Below, piece after piece: positions 26,555 through 34,469 of a stretch of 64,000 nt of DNA. The DNA is from Candidatus Pantoea bituminis. GTDB lineage: Bacteria; Pseudomonadota; Gammaproteobacteria; Enterobacterales; Enterobacteriaceae. The stretch's first letter is position 1, and each line of letters begins with the position of its first letter. The stretch covers positions 1 through 64,000 of the forward strand of contig NZ_JAGTWO010000002.1 of NCBI RefSeq assembly GCF_018842675.1, given 5' to 3'. The notes below the pieces were generated by a model. That model did not search any database and had not been told where the DNA came from. It saw only the letters and a list, made by a program, of their open reading frames with translations. The position numbers were made by a program, and so were the translations under genes.

Positions 26555-26907
26555 ATACAAGACACCTTGTGGCGGGCTGCGGCCTGTCAGTTGTGCTGAG
26601 CGTGGGCGCGTGCGCGACCGCCTGGTTTTTCTGGCTGAAGCCGCCCGTGCTGGTCACCTTCGATATGAAGGGCACGACCAACGCGCTTATACGCCAGACC
26701 GCGAAGCTGGATCTGAACGATGACCAGCGTAAAGCGTTGCTGAACCGCTTTGACCGCAGCGTCACCACCGCAACGGCGGATTATGCCAGCGAACACGGCG
26801 CGGCCATTCTGGTGAGTCCCGCAGTTGTTACTGGCCTGCCGGACGCCACGCCGGAGATTCAGGCGCGCCTCGCTGAGCTGATGAAGGCCGGCAACCCGCC
26901 GCAGTAA
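26551..26907 (+). CDS. trbI: TrbI, pilus-length/outgrowth protein
   Basis: A TTG start at 26551 overlaps the traC stop (TTGA). The 118-residue protein has one N-terminal membrane helix (GLSVVLSVGACATAWFFW) and a helical periplasmic part, with the VTFDMKGT segment seen in TrbI. F TrbI is 128 residues. Its place between traC and traW is the F order. Confidence 0.82.
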   Translation: MNTRHLVAGCGLSVVLSVGACATAWFFWLKPPVLVTFDMKGTTNALIRQTAKLDLNDDQRKALLNRFDRSVTTATADYASEHGAAILVSPAVVTGLPDATPEIQARLAELMKAGNPPQ

Positions 26908-26939
26908 CCCTGTCCGATCACCCCAACGGGAGCATCCCG

Positions 26940-27590
26940 ATGACACATGCAACTCCGCTGGCGCGACTGGCCGCCAGCGCGCTGCTCACCATGCTCAGCC
27001 TGCAGGCAGGCGCGGCCGAGCTTGGCACCTACGGCGATACCTGGGACATTCGCGAGCGTAACCTGATCGCGGTTCTCAAAGACAACCTGAAACAGCACTT
27101 TGAAGGCCGATCGCAGGTTGACATTGAGCGGGAAATGCAGCAGAAGGCCGAAGACGAGGCGATGCGCCCGCCGCCGGTTGCCGGACTCACCACCGGGCGC
27201 GAAACGCACCACCGGCTGTTTGACCCCTCGTTTACGGTGCAGCGCGACATTGCCGACCAGAACGGCGTGGTGTTCGCGCACAAGGGACAGAAGGTGAACC
27301 CCTTTGACGTCATTCCGGTGTTTGACGAGACGCTTTACTTCATCGACGCCGATGACGAGCGGCAGATTGCCTGGATAAAGCAGCAGGTGCCGCACACCAA
27401 AACCTCCCGCGTCATCCTGGTCAGCGGCAACGTTCGCGACAGCGCACAGGCCCTTGGCAGCCGGGTCTACTTCGACCAGACCGGCAGCATCACAAAGAAA
27501 TTCGGCATCACGCAGGTGCCTGCGGAAGTGAAGCAGGCACCCGGGCAGAAACTCTTCCTTATTACTGAATTCGGTCTTCCCGACCGCTAA
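26940..27590 (+). CDS. traW: TraW, pilus assembly protein
   Basis: A signal peptide (LAASALLTMLSLQAGAA) leads a mature protein beginning ELGTYGDTWDIRERNL, a sequence typical of TraW. It is 216 residues (F TraW 210). TraW is a periplasmic protein required for pilus assembly, and works with TrbC. CGGGAGCATCCCG sits before ATG 26940. Confidence 0.9.
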   Translation: MTHATPLARLAASALLTMLSLQAGAAELGTYGDTWDIRERNLIAVLKDNLKQHFEGRSQVDIEREMQQKAEDEAMRPPPVAGLTTGRETHHRLFDPSFTVQRDIADQNGVVFAHKGQKVNPFDVIPVFDETLYFIDADDERQIAWIKQQVPHTKTSRVILVSGNVRDSAQALGSRVYFDQTGSITKKFGITQVPAEVKQAPGQKLFLITEFGLPDR

Positions 27591-27600
27591 CGGAGCAGAC

Positions 27601-28406
27601 ATGAAAAAGTTAATCCTCACCGCCGCCCTGACGCTGAGCCTGACAGGGTACGCGACCGCAGACACGACCGGCACTGCAGCGGCTGCCTTCAGCGACGCGC
27701 AGAAGGCGCAGATCGGCGAGATCGCGGCAGACTACCTGCGCGCGCACCCGGAAATCCTGATCGAGATGAGCCAGAAGCTGCAGGCCCAGGCGCAGAACAA
27801 ACAGATGGCGTCAGCAGCCGGTGCGGTGCTTGCAAACCAGGACGCGCTGCTGAATGACCCTTCCTCACCGGTGCTGCATCCGAAGGGCGACGTCGCGGTG
27901 ATCCAGTTTTTTGACTACCAGTGCATTTTCTGCGCGAAGGTTGCTCCCACTGTAGAGCAGTTCATCAGTAAAAATCCTGACGTGCGCTTCGTCTATAAGG
28001 AGTGGCCGATCTTTGGCCGCCGCTGGCCGGCGTCCGTGCAGGCGGCAAAAGTCGGCCTGTCTGTTTATAAAAAGGGCGGCGCAGAGGCATACCACCGCTA
28101 CCACGCGGCACTCTACGCGACCGGGCATGATGAAGGAAAGCTGCTCGATGAGGATATCCGTCAGGCAGCGGTAAAAGCGGGTGTGACTGACACACCGCGT
28201 GAGGAGGTTGAGGCGACTGACGCTGCGCTTAAAGCTAATGACCAGCTTGCGAAGCAGCTCGGTATTCAGGGCACGCCGGCCTTCTTCATTATGCCAGTGA
28301 AGGGCGCAACTGCTGAGAACATCAGCGTGATCCCGGGTGCGACAAGCCTGCAGGGGCTGCAGGCTGCAGTGGAAAAAGCACGCGGCGGCGTTAAGAAAGG
28401 GGCTGA
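27601..28406 (+). CDS. DsbA-family thiol oxidoreductase inserted between traW and traU
   Basis: It has a signal peptide (MKKLILTAALTLSLTGYATA). After a helical region, a thioredoxin fold follows with CIFC at residues 108-111 (FFDYQCIFCAKV) and cis-Pro in GIQGTPAFFI. Enzymes of this kind oxidise or isomerise disulphides; here the clients are probably the Cys-rich TraU, TraN and TraH. F has no such gene here. As given, the frame runs into traU with no stop, through AAAGGGGCTGACATG. One extra G would give GGC TGA and end the protein at about 28406, so the fusion is probably an artefact. Confidence 0.82.
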
Positions 28407-28407
28407 C

Positions 28408-29412
28408 ATGGTCTGGCGCACGGTATTTCTGGCGCTGACGGTGTGGTTCTGCCAGTCCGCTAACGCCGCTGAAAACGGCAATACGTCCCTGACCTGCGAC
28501 GGTCGCTGGGTCAACCCTATCACCGACGTGTGCTGGGAGTGCCTGTTCCCGATGAGCATCGGCAGCGTGCAGGTATCGGCCGGGTCGCTGCCGGATACCG
28601 AAAACCCGTCATCGCCCATTCAGTTCTGTCCGGTGCCGCCGCCCATTTTTGAGCGCCCGGGCATCGCGATTGGCTTCTGGGAGCCGTTTGCAATGACTGA
28701 TGTGACGCGCTCGCCCGGCTGCATGGTGAACATGGGAGGCTTCAACATCAACATCCCGAACACCGGCACCGGCACCGGCACCAAAACGGCGAATGAGCAC
28801 CCCGGCACCTTCTATCACGTCCACTGGTATAAGTACCCGCTGATCTCCTGGCTCAACATTATTACCTCGGAGATGTGTATGCAGGGCGGTGAGTATGACA
28901 TCGGCTACCTCTCGGAGCTGGACCCGACCTGGCAGAACGACAATATTGCGCTGTTCCTGAACCCGGAAGTGATGCTGTTTGCGAACCCGGTTGCGCAGAT
29001 GGCCTGCGCGGCCGACGCCGTGGCATCAGGTGTCAGCAAGCCGATTGATGCGCTGTTCTGGTGTGCCGGCTCACACGGCTCGATGTACCCGTTTACCGGC
29101 AACATTGTGAACGAGTCGAGCGGTCTGAACAGTTCGGTGCTGCTCTCTGAGCGCATGGACTTCAAGCTGCACCGCGAAGGGCTGATCCTCGATACCGTGC
29201 CGTATAACACCGCCGTCTGTTACGAATATCCGTCCGTCATCCTGCCGAAAAGCCGCTACCGCTATCAGATGGTGAACACCATACCGGACGTAGCGTCGTG
29301 TCATCCGCTGGGGCGCAACGTGATGCTGTGGCAGACCGGCAAAGAAATGCCGAACAGCAAAAAGAACTACGGCTATCTCATCTGGAAAAAGCGCAACTGT
29401 GTCGTGCTTTAA
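28408..29412 (+). CDS. traU: TraU, mating-pair formation protein
   Basis: ATG 28408 begins a signal peptide (MVWRTVFLALTVWFCQSANA). The mature protein carries many Cys (CWECLFP, MCMQGG, CAADAV, WCAGSHGSMYPF), as in TraU. Length is 334 residues (F TraU 330). It acts in the periplasm in DNA transfer and pilus assembly. A short Gly-Thr repeat lies at about residues 117-123. In the sequence as given it is fused in frame to the DsbA-like protein; see that entry. Confidence 0.9.
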   Translation: MVWRTVFLALTVWFCQSANAAENGNTSLTCDGRWVNPITDVCWECLFPMSIGSVQVSAGSLPDTENPSSPIQFCPVPPPIFERPGIAIGFWEPFAMTDVTRSPGCMVNMGGFNINIPNTGTGTGTKTANEHPGTFYHVHWYKYPLISWLNIITSEMCMQGGEYDIGYLSELDPTWQNDNIALFLNPEVMLFANPVAQMACAADAVASGVSKPIDALFWCAGSHGSMYPFTGNIVNESSGLNSSVLLSERMDFKLHREGLILDTVPYNTAVCYEYPSVILPKSRYRYQMVNTIPDVASCHPLGRNVMLWQTGKEMPNSKKNYGYLIWKKRNCVVL

Positions 29413-29422
29413 GCGAGGAAAT

Positions 29423-29863
29423 ATGAGGAAAACACGCAACACGCTGTGGCTTGCCGCCGGGCTGATGACCGCACTGTCCGCGCAGGCGGAAGACGCGCCG
29501 AAGGGCACGCAGGTCGGCAGCACGGAAAACGAGACGGCCTATTTCCTGTCCGCCTCGGTGCCGGAAAAAGAGATGGCCATTCTGATGAAAGCGGCGGAAG
29601 CGCGGAACATTCCGGTGTACTTCCGGGGCCTGGTTGGCGACAGCATGGAGCAGACCGCGAAGTACATGATGTACATGGTCACCACCTATAAGGTGCGCGG
29701 CGTGCAGATAGACCCGGTGCGCTTTGACCGCTACAGCGTGAAGCAGGTACCGGCGCTGGTTAAAAAGTGTGGTGACCACTTCGACATCGTGTATGGCAAC
29801 GTGGCGCTGAACCAGGCGCTGGACATGATTAGCCAGCGCGGCGACTGCCGCAACAGGCCCTGA
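29423..29863 (+). CDS. trbC: TrbC, pilus assembly protein
   Basis: Start ATG 29423 (GAGGAAAT upstream) gives a signal peptide (MRKTRNTLWLAAGLMTALSA). FLSASVPEKEMAILMKAAEA, YFRGLVGDSM and VQIDPVRFDRY with VKQVPALV are typical TrbC (type-F) motifs. It is 146 residues, shorter than F TrbC (212). In F the order is traU-trbC-traN, as here. It is periplasmic and partners TraW. Confidence 0.88.
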   Translation: MRKTRNTLWLAAGLMTALSAQAEDAPKGTQVGSTENETAYFLSASVPEKEMAILMKAAEARNIPVYFRGLVGDSMEQTAKYMMYMVTTYKVRGVQIDPVRFDRYSVKQVPALVKKCGDHFDIVYGNVALNQALDMISQRGDCRNRP

Positions 29864-29912
29864 CCACTGACCGCTGCGGCGGGCCCTTCTCTTACTCTGA
29901 CCGGAACTCCCG

Positions 29913-31757
29913 ATGAATAAAGCAACCCGCATCCAGCTGCTGGGCCTGCTGCTGACCTGCGCTTCAGCGGGTGCACTGGCGGCGTCAATGGATGCCTCAA
30001 ACCAGGAAGGCATTAACGCCGCGAAGTCGGCTAACGGCACAACCAGCGCCGACCCGAACAGTTATTTTGACAACTACACCTCTGATGCGCCGCAGCGCGA
30101 CTACTACGGCGACCCGACGCAGACGTCAACAAACATCGACGTAAAGGGGCAGACAGAGCTGAGCCAGTCGGAACTCGGGCAGACGGCCCGGGAATCCTAT
30201 GTGAACAACCCGGCGGACAAGCTCAGCTACGACTCGGACATGATGAAACACAGCGATGAGATCCGGGAAAATGCGAATGCGATTACCGGGGTGAACGGCA
30301 ATCAGTGCGTGGCGCAGGAGCTGAACAAAACCACCTACACGACGCACAGTTGTGAGATGGCATCCCCACTCTCACAGTCATGTACGCGTAAGGCCACAAT
30401 TGTGACGACCGGGTCACGTGAAACCTTTAACACTCAGCTGGTACTGAATGCGGGTGATGTCAGCGGAAGGCGCATCGATAACTACTGGATTCAGTACGAC
30501 ATCACAGTGCCGCAGGATGGCATCATCAGCAGCGGAACGTGGGAGTTTCTCTATCCGTCCGCCCCCGGTTATCACGGTGGTCGCCTGGATTACTCCATTC
30601 AGGTGCTCGGGCAAAATTTCAGGACCAAAATAAACTACTCCGGCGCATTCAGCATAGCCACGCAGGAAGTAAAGCAGCGGCAGATCATCAGCCTTCTGGT
30701 ACGCAATAACAGCGATGGCCACAACGATCAGGCCGTTGATAATTTCATGAAGCAGTTAGCCAGCGGACAAATGATTGTCCGCATCACCCTTCCGATGGAG
30801 GCGGTCCGGGATACGGTCAGTGCCGGGATTCAGTGGACGGACAGCTGCCCGGCAGACATGGGCGACGCGGTGAAGATGAGTGAGGTCTGCAGCGATCCAG
30901 GCGGCACACGTTCTGTCACGGTGGGCGGCAAGGCCTACAGCCTTTACAGCGACTGCTGGGGTTACACCACACAGTGGAATGTTTTTGAAGACGACACCAA
31001 TACCTGCCAGGCCTATATCGACAATCCAAACTGCAGTGAAGGCACCCGTACCTGCACCCAGAAAATCGGCAACCTCTGCGTCTACAGCAAGCTGACCTGG
31101 CAGTGTGCGCACACCGTTAAGAGCACCGGCTATATCTGCGGCTCAGAGTTTTACTGCTCAGACGGCAGCTGCTCGGCGATGCAGGCGGGACAGAATCAGA
31201 ACTTTGAGGCTGCGGTATCACAGCTGGCGGCACTCGCCGCTGCGGGAAAAGATTTCGCGGGCATGGACCCGGACTCAGTCACGGCGTTTACCGGCAAAGC
31301 GATGGCGTGCCGCAAGAGTGCGGCCGGCTTCAGCAACTGCTGTAAAAGCGGCGGCTGGGGTCAGGATGCCGGACTTGCGCAGTGCAACACCGAGGAAAAG
31401 GAAATCGGCACCGGCAAGGAGAAGAAGCTTGTCGTGAAGGTCGGCTCTTACTGCTCGAAGAAAGTGCTCGGTGTCTGCCTGCAGCAGAAAGAGGGCTACT
31501 GCGTCTTCGACAGCAAGCTCGCCCGCATCGTGCAGGAGCAGGGACGCCGGGATCAGCTGGACATCAGCTTCGGCTCGGGCAGCAACCCGGACTGCCGGGG
31601 AATAAGGGTGGCTGAGCTGCAGGGCATTAAGTTCGATCATATCGACTTCAGCGACTTTTACGACGACCTGAATAGCAACATTAAGCTGCCCGATCAGGAC
31701 GCGCTGAACCAGCGAATCACATCCGACATCCAGAACAGCCTTAAATCAGGAGACTGA
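29913..31757 (+). CDS. traN: TraN, outer-membrane mating-pair adhesin
   Basis: It has a signal peptide (LLGLLLTCASAGALA) and about 590 mature residues (F TraN 602 in all). The C-terminal half is Cys-rich (SCTRK, CWGYTTQWNVFEDDTNTC, YICGSEFYCSDGSC, SNCCKSGGW), the conserved TraN core. The stretch at about 150-290 is the variable tip that picks the recipient's porin in F-like plasmids; it does not resemble the F tip, so the receptor is unknown. It is preceded by CGGAACTCCCG. Confidence 0.92.
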   Translation: MNKATRIQLLGLLLTCASAGALAASMDASNQEGINAAKSANGTTSADPNSYFDNYTSDAPQRDYYGDPTQTSTNIDVKGQTELSQSELGQTARESYVNNPADKLSYDSDMMKHSDEIRENANAITGVNGNQCVAQELNKTTYTTHSCEMASPLSQSCTRKATIVTTGSRETFNTQLVLNAGDVSGRRIDNYWIQYDITVPQDGIISSGTWEFLYPSAPGYHGGRLDYSIQVLGQNFRTKINYSGAFSIATQEVKQRQIISLLVRNNSDGHNDQAVDNFMKQLASGQMIVRITLPMEAVRDTVSAGIQWTDSCPADMGDAVKMSEVCSDPGGTRSVTVGGKAYSLYSDCWGYTTQWNVFEDDTNTCQAYIDNPNCSEGTRTCTQKIGNLCVYSKLTWQCAHTVKSTGYICGSEFYCSDGSCSAMQAGQNQNFEAAVSQLAALAAAGKDFAGMDPDSVTAFTGKAMACRKSAAGFSNCCKSGGWGQDAGLAQCNTEEKEIGTGKEKKLVVKVGSYCSKKVLGVCLQQKEGYCVFDSKLARIVQEQGRRDQLDISFGSGSNPDCRGIRVAELQGIKFDHIDFSDFYDDLNSNIKLPDQDALNQRITSDIQNSLKSGD

Positions 31758-31758
31758 C

Positions 31759-32530
31759 GTGAGAAAACTCATCAGCCTCACGCTGCTGCTTGCAGTATCG
31801 CCGTTGCACGCGGCAGAGGAAACAAAGCCCGATGGCTACAACTACGATCCGGCGGTCGGCTGGTACTGGTACAACGAGCCGGTAAAAAAGGATGAGGAAG
31901 AGCAGCCTGCACCACCACCTGCCGCGCCGCAGGAGACGCCCACGCAGAAGATGAAACGCCTTCAGGCGTTTCGCGACAACCTGATGAATGAGGCGATGCT
32001 GCACCCTCTACCGAAAACATCCGGCGCTACAAAATCGTGCAGGACTGGATGGTCAATCAGGCGAGCATGTTTGCATCGCGCTGGGAGAAAGTGCTGCTGG
32101 ATAACCCGGAGCTGGACTACAGCCTGAAGCACCCATTTTACAACGGCACCGCCAACATCCAGTACACCGAGCAGCGGCAGAAGCAGCAGGCCGCCATCCG
32201 CTACGTTAACCAGCGCTACGGCGTTTTCTTCTTTATCGCGGTAACGAGCCGCTGGATAACCGTCTCGGCGGGGTAGTGAAGGAGTTCAGCGAGCAGTACG
32301 GCCTGACCGTTATCCCTGTAACGGTGGACGGACGCGCCAGCCCGGACCTGCCAGACACCCGGCAGAACGCCGGGCAGGCAGAGAAGATGAAAATCGAACA
32401 CTTCCCGGCCATTTACCTGGTTGAGCCTCGCACGAAGAAATACCAGCCGCTGGCCTACGGCTTTATCACACAGGACGACCTGGCGCGCCGCATGCTCAAC
32501 ATCGTTACCGACTTCCAGCCCGAGGATTAA
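31759..32530 (+). pseudogene. traF: TraF, thioredoxin-like assembly protein; two frameshifts
   Basis: A GTG start one base after the traN stop gives MRKLISLTLLLAVSPLHAAE and the TraF hallmark YDPAVGWYWYNEP. The frame shifts at CCC 32004-32006, continues STENIRRYKIVQDWM..., shifts again near TTT 32232-32234, and continues YRGNEPLDNRLGGVVKEFSE to 32530. Repaired length is about 257 residues, as in F TraF. The C-terminal thioredoxin fold lacks a CXXC, as usual for TraF. Both shifts are single missing bases, so the gene is probably intact. Confidence 0.88.
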
Positions 32531-32533
32531 TCC

Positions 32534-33093
32534 ATGATGTCAAAACTCTTTGCCGTATTGCTGATGCTTACGCCGGTGCTGGCCACGGCCAGCACGATTG
32601 ATGACATTGCCCGCCTGGAGCAGGCGAAAGAAGGTGCAGACGCGCCCGCGCAGCCGGAAAACCGGTCAGCGAAAAGCGCGCCTGCTGCTGACGCGCAACC
32701 TACTCCTGCAAAGCCGGTCTGGTATCACCTGAGCGACGGCCGCCGCGTGGACGTGGGCCACTGGCAGATCGTGCACTTTGTTCGCTCTGACTGCCCGTAC
32801 TGCCACCGCTTCAATCCGACTCTTAAGTCGGTGTCCGGGCAGACCGGCATCGGTGTGTTCGTTTACAGCTTTGACGGCAAGGGCGATGCGGTGTTTCCGA
32901 AGGTCATGCCGGTGAATGACGGCATCCTGAAAGACTTCTTCGCGGAGCTGCCGCAGGCGACGCCCACCGACTTCATTATCAACACGCAGTCGCTGGTAAC
33001 CATCCCGCTGTCGCAGGGGAAATGAGTGAGGAGGCGCTGAGGCAGCGCCTGGATGAATCGTTCGCGCTGGCCGTGCGTCTGGGGGTGCTGTGA
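32534..33093 (+). pseudogene. trbB: TrbB, periplasmic disulphide isomerase; one frameshift
   Basis: It has a signal peptide (LLMLTPVLATAS), a Pro/Ala linker and a thioredoxin domain with CPYC (RSDCPYCHRFNPTL). The given frame stops after TIPLSQGK. Adding one G in GGGG 33016-33019 lets it continue EMSEEALRQRLDESFALAVR to a TGA at 33091-33093, overlapping traH. The repaired length is about 186 residues (F TrbB 181). It isomerises disulphides in Tra proteins; with the DsbA-like protein this operon encodes two thiol enzymes. Confidence 0.85.
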
Positions 33094-34469
33094 TGACTAA
33101 ATTTGTGTTAAGTGCAGGCGTAGCTGCTGGCCTGCTGTTCTCCGCTGCGGCGAGCGCGGACGTGCAGAACGACATTAATAAATTCTTTAACGACATGGGC
33201 GGTGGCGGCGGAAACTACACGCAGGCGGCCGCCTGGCAGGGCCAGTCAGCGGGCTACCTCACAGGCGGAAACCTGTTTATCCGCACGCCGGTGCGCAACA
33301 TCCAGCTGATCTCGGTCACGCTCCCGGACATCAAGTCGGGCTGCGGCGGCATCGACGCTTATCTCGGCTCGTTCAGCTTCATTAACAGCGACAGCATCAA
33401 AATCATGGGTAAGCAGATCCTGAGCAACGCCGCTGGCTACGCCTTTGACCTCGGGCTGGAAACCATCTGCCCGCAGTGTAAGGCGGTTAAGGACTACCTG
33501 CAGAAGCTCGCGGCGGATACCAACAACATGAATATTTCCACCTGTCAGGCGGCGCAGTCCATCGTCGGCGGACTATGGCCAAAAACACAGGCAGCGAGTT
33601 CCCAGATTTGCCAGGACCTTGGCACCAGGCACGATGTGTTCTCAGACTGGGCTGCCTCCCGCCAGGGCTGCGGCGTCGGCGGAGAAACTAACAGCGTGTT
33701 CGATAAGGCGACCGACGAAGAGAAAAAGCGCATCCCGCGTAACCGCAACCTGACCTGGGACACGTTCACGAAGCTCAACCAGTTTTTCAGCAACGATCGC
33801 GCGCTGAAGGAGTTCATTATGTCGATGGTCGGTACGGTGATTTATGACGCTAATGGCAACCCGACGTTCCTGCAGCCGCGCGGAGGCAGCGAGTCGATGT
33901 TCAATACGCTACTGAACGGAGGCACCGAGAAAATCTACCGCTGCAACGACAACACAACCTGCCTGTCGCCCACGATCGCGGAGCTCACGCTCTCAGAAGA
34001 TGAGGGCATGACCGGCCGGGTACGCGACATGCTCAACGACATCTTCGACAAAAGCCGCACCGACACAGCGCTTAACGATAACGAAAAGGCGCTTATCAGC
34101 AGCACCCGTGTGCGCATCCTGCGCTACACCATCGACTCCGCGTCGGTGGGCATGGATCAGAGTGTGGTCAGCAGCCTGGCAGAGTACATCGCAGCCGATA
34201 TGGTGATGTCCTACATCAACGGCCTGATCGACGTAGCCGCGAGCGGGGCAGCAGGCACGCTCGATACCGAAGAAGAGAACAAGCACTTTCGCGAGAACCT
34301 GCGTCAGGTGCGCAATGAGCTGAGCCAGCGCGTCGCGCGCATCCAGGTTCAGCAGAACGGGCTGGCAGAGTATGACCGCAGCCTGTCAGAAACGCGCCAG
34401 CAGCTCTCGTCATCCGTTTCCGACAGCGTGCTGTCGAACTATCAGTTCGGGGGTAAGCATGGCGCTTGA
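33093..34469 (+). CDS. traH: TraH, pilus assembly protein
   Basis: ATG 33093 overlaps the trbB stop and is followed by a signal peptide (MTKFVLSAGVAAGLLFSAAA). The 458-residue length equals F TraH. GGNYTQAAAWQGQSAGYLTG near the N terminus and the conserved LPDIKSGCGGIDAYLGSFSF segment identify it. A C-terminal coiled coil (about 390-440) follows. It acts in the outer-membrane/periplasm complex with TraF, TraU, TraW and TrbI. It overlaps traG by 11 bases. Confidence 0.92.
   Translation: MTKFVLSAGVAAGLLFSAAASADVQNDINKFFNDMGGGGGNYTQAAAWQGQSAGYLTGGNLFIRTPVRNIQLISVTLPDIKSGCGGIDAYLGSFSFINSDSIKIMGKQILSNAAGYAFDLGLETICPQCKAVKDYLQKLAADTNNMNISTCQAAQSIVGGLWPKTQAASSQICQDLGTRHDVFSDWAASRQGCGVGGETNSVFDKATDEEKKRIPRNRNLTWDTFTKLNQFFSNDRALKEFIMSMVGTVIYDANGNPTFLQPRGGSESMFNTLLNGGTEKIYRCNDNTTCLSPTIAELTLSEDEGMTGRVRDMLNDIFDKSRTDTALNDNEKALISSTRVRILRYTIDSASVGMDQSVVSSLAEYIAADMVMSYINGLIDVAASGAAGTLDTEEENKHFRENLRQVRNELSQRVARIQVQQNGLAEYDRSLSETRQQLSSSVSDSVLSNYQFGGKHGA

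Noticed and set aside
24827..26560. Two long minus-strand frames opposite traC
   Set aside because: Both mirror the conserved ATPase frame and contain no motif or start signal.
28764..28787. Short tandem repeat of ACCGGC units in traU
   Set aside because: It codes for a Gly-Thr loop and stays in frame; a simple repeat with no sign of another role.
27601..29412. A genuine DsbA-TraU fusion protein
   Set aside because: TraU keeps its own signal peptide in the middle, and one missing G explains the join; treated as two genes.
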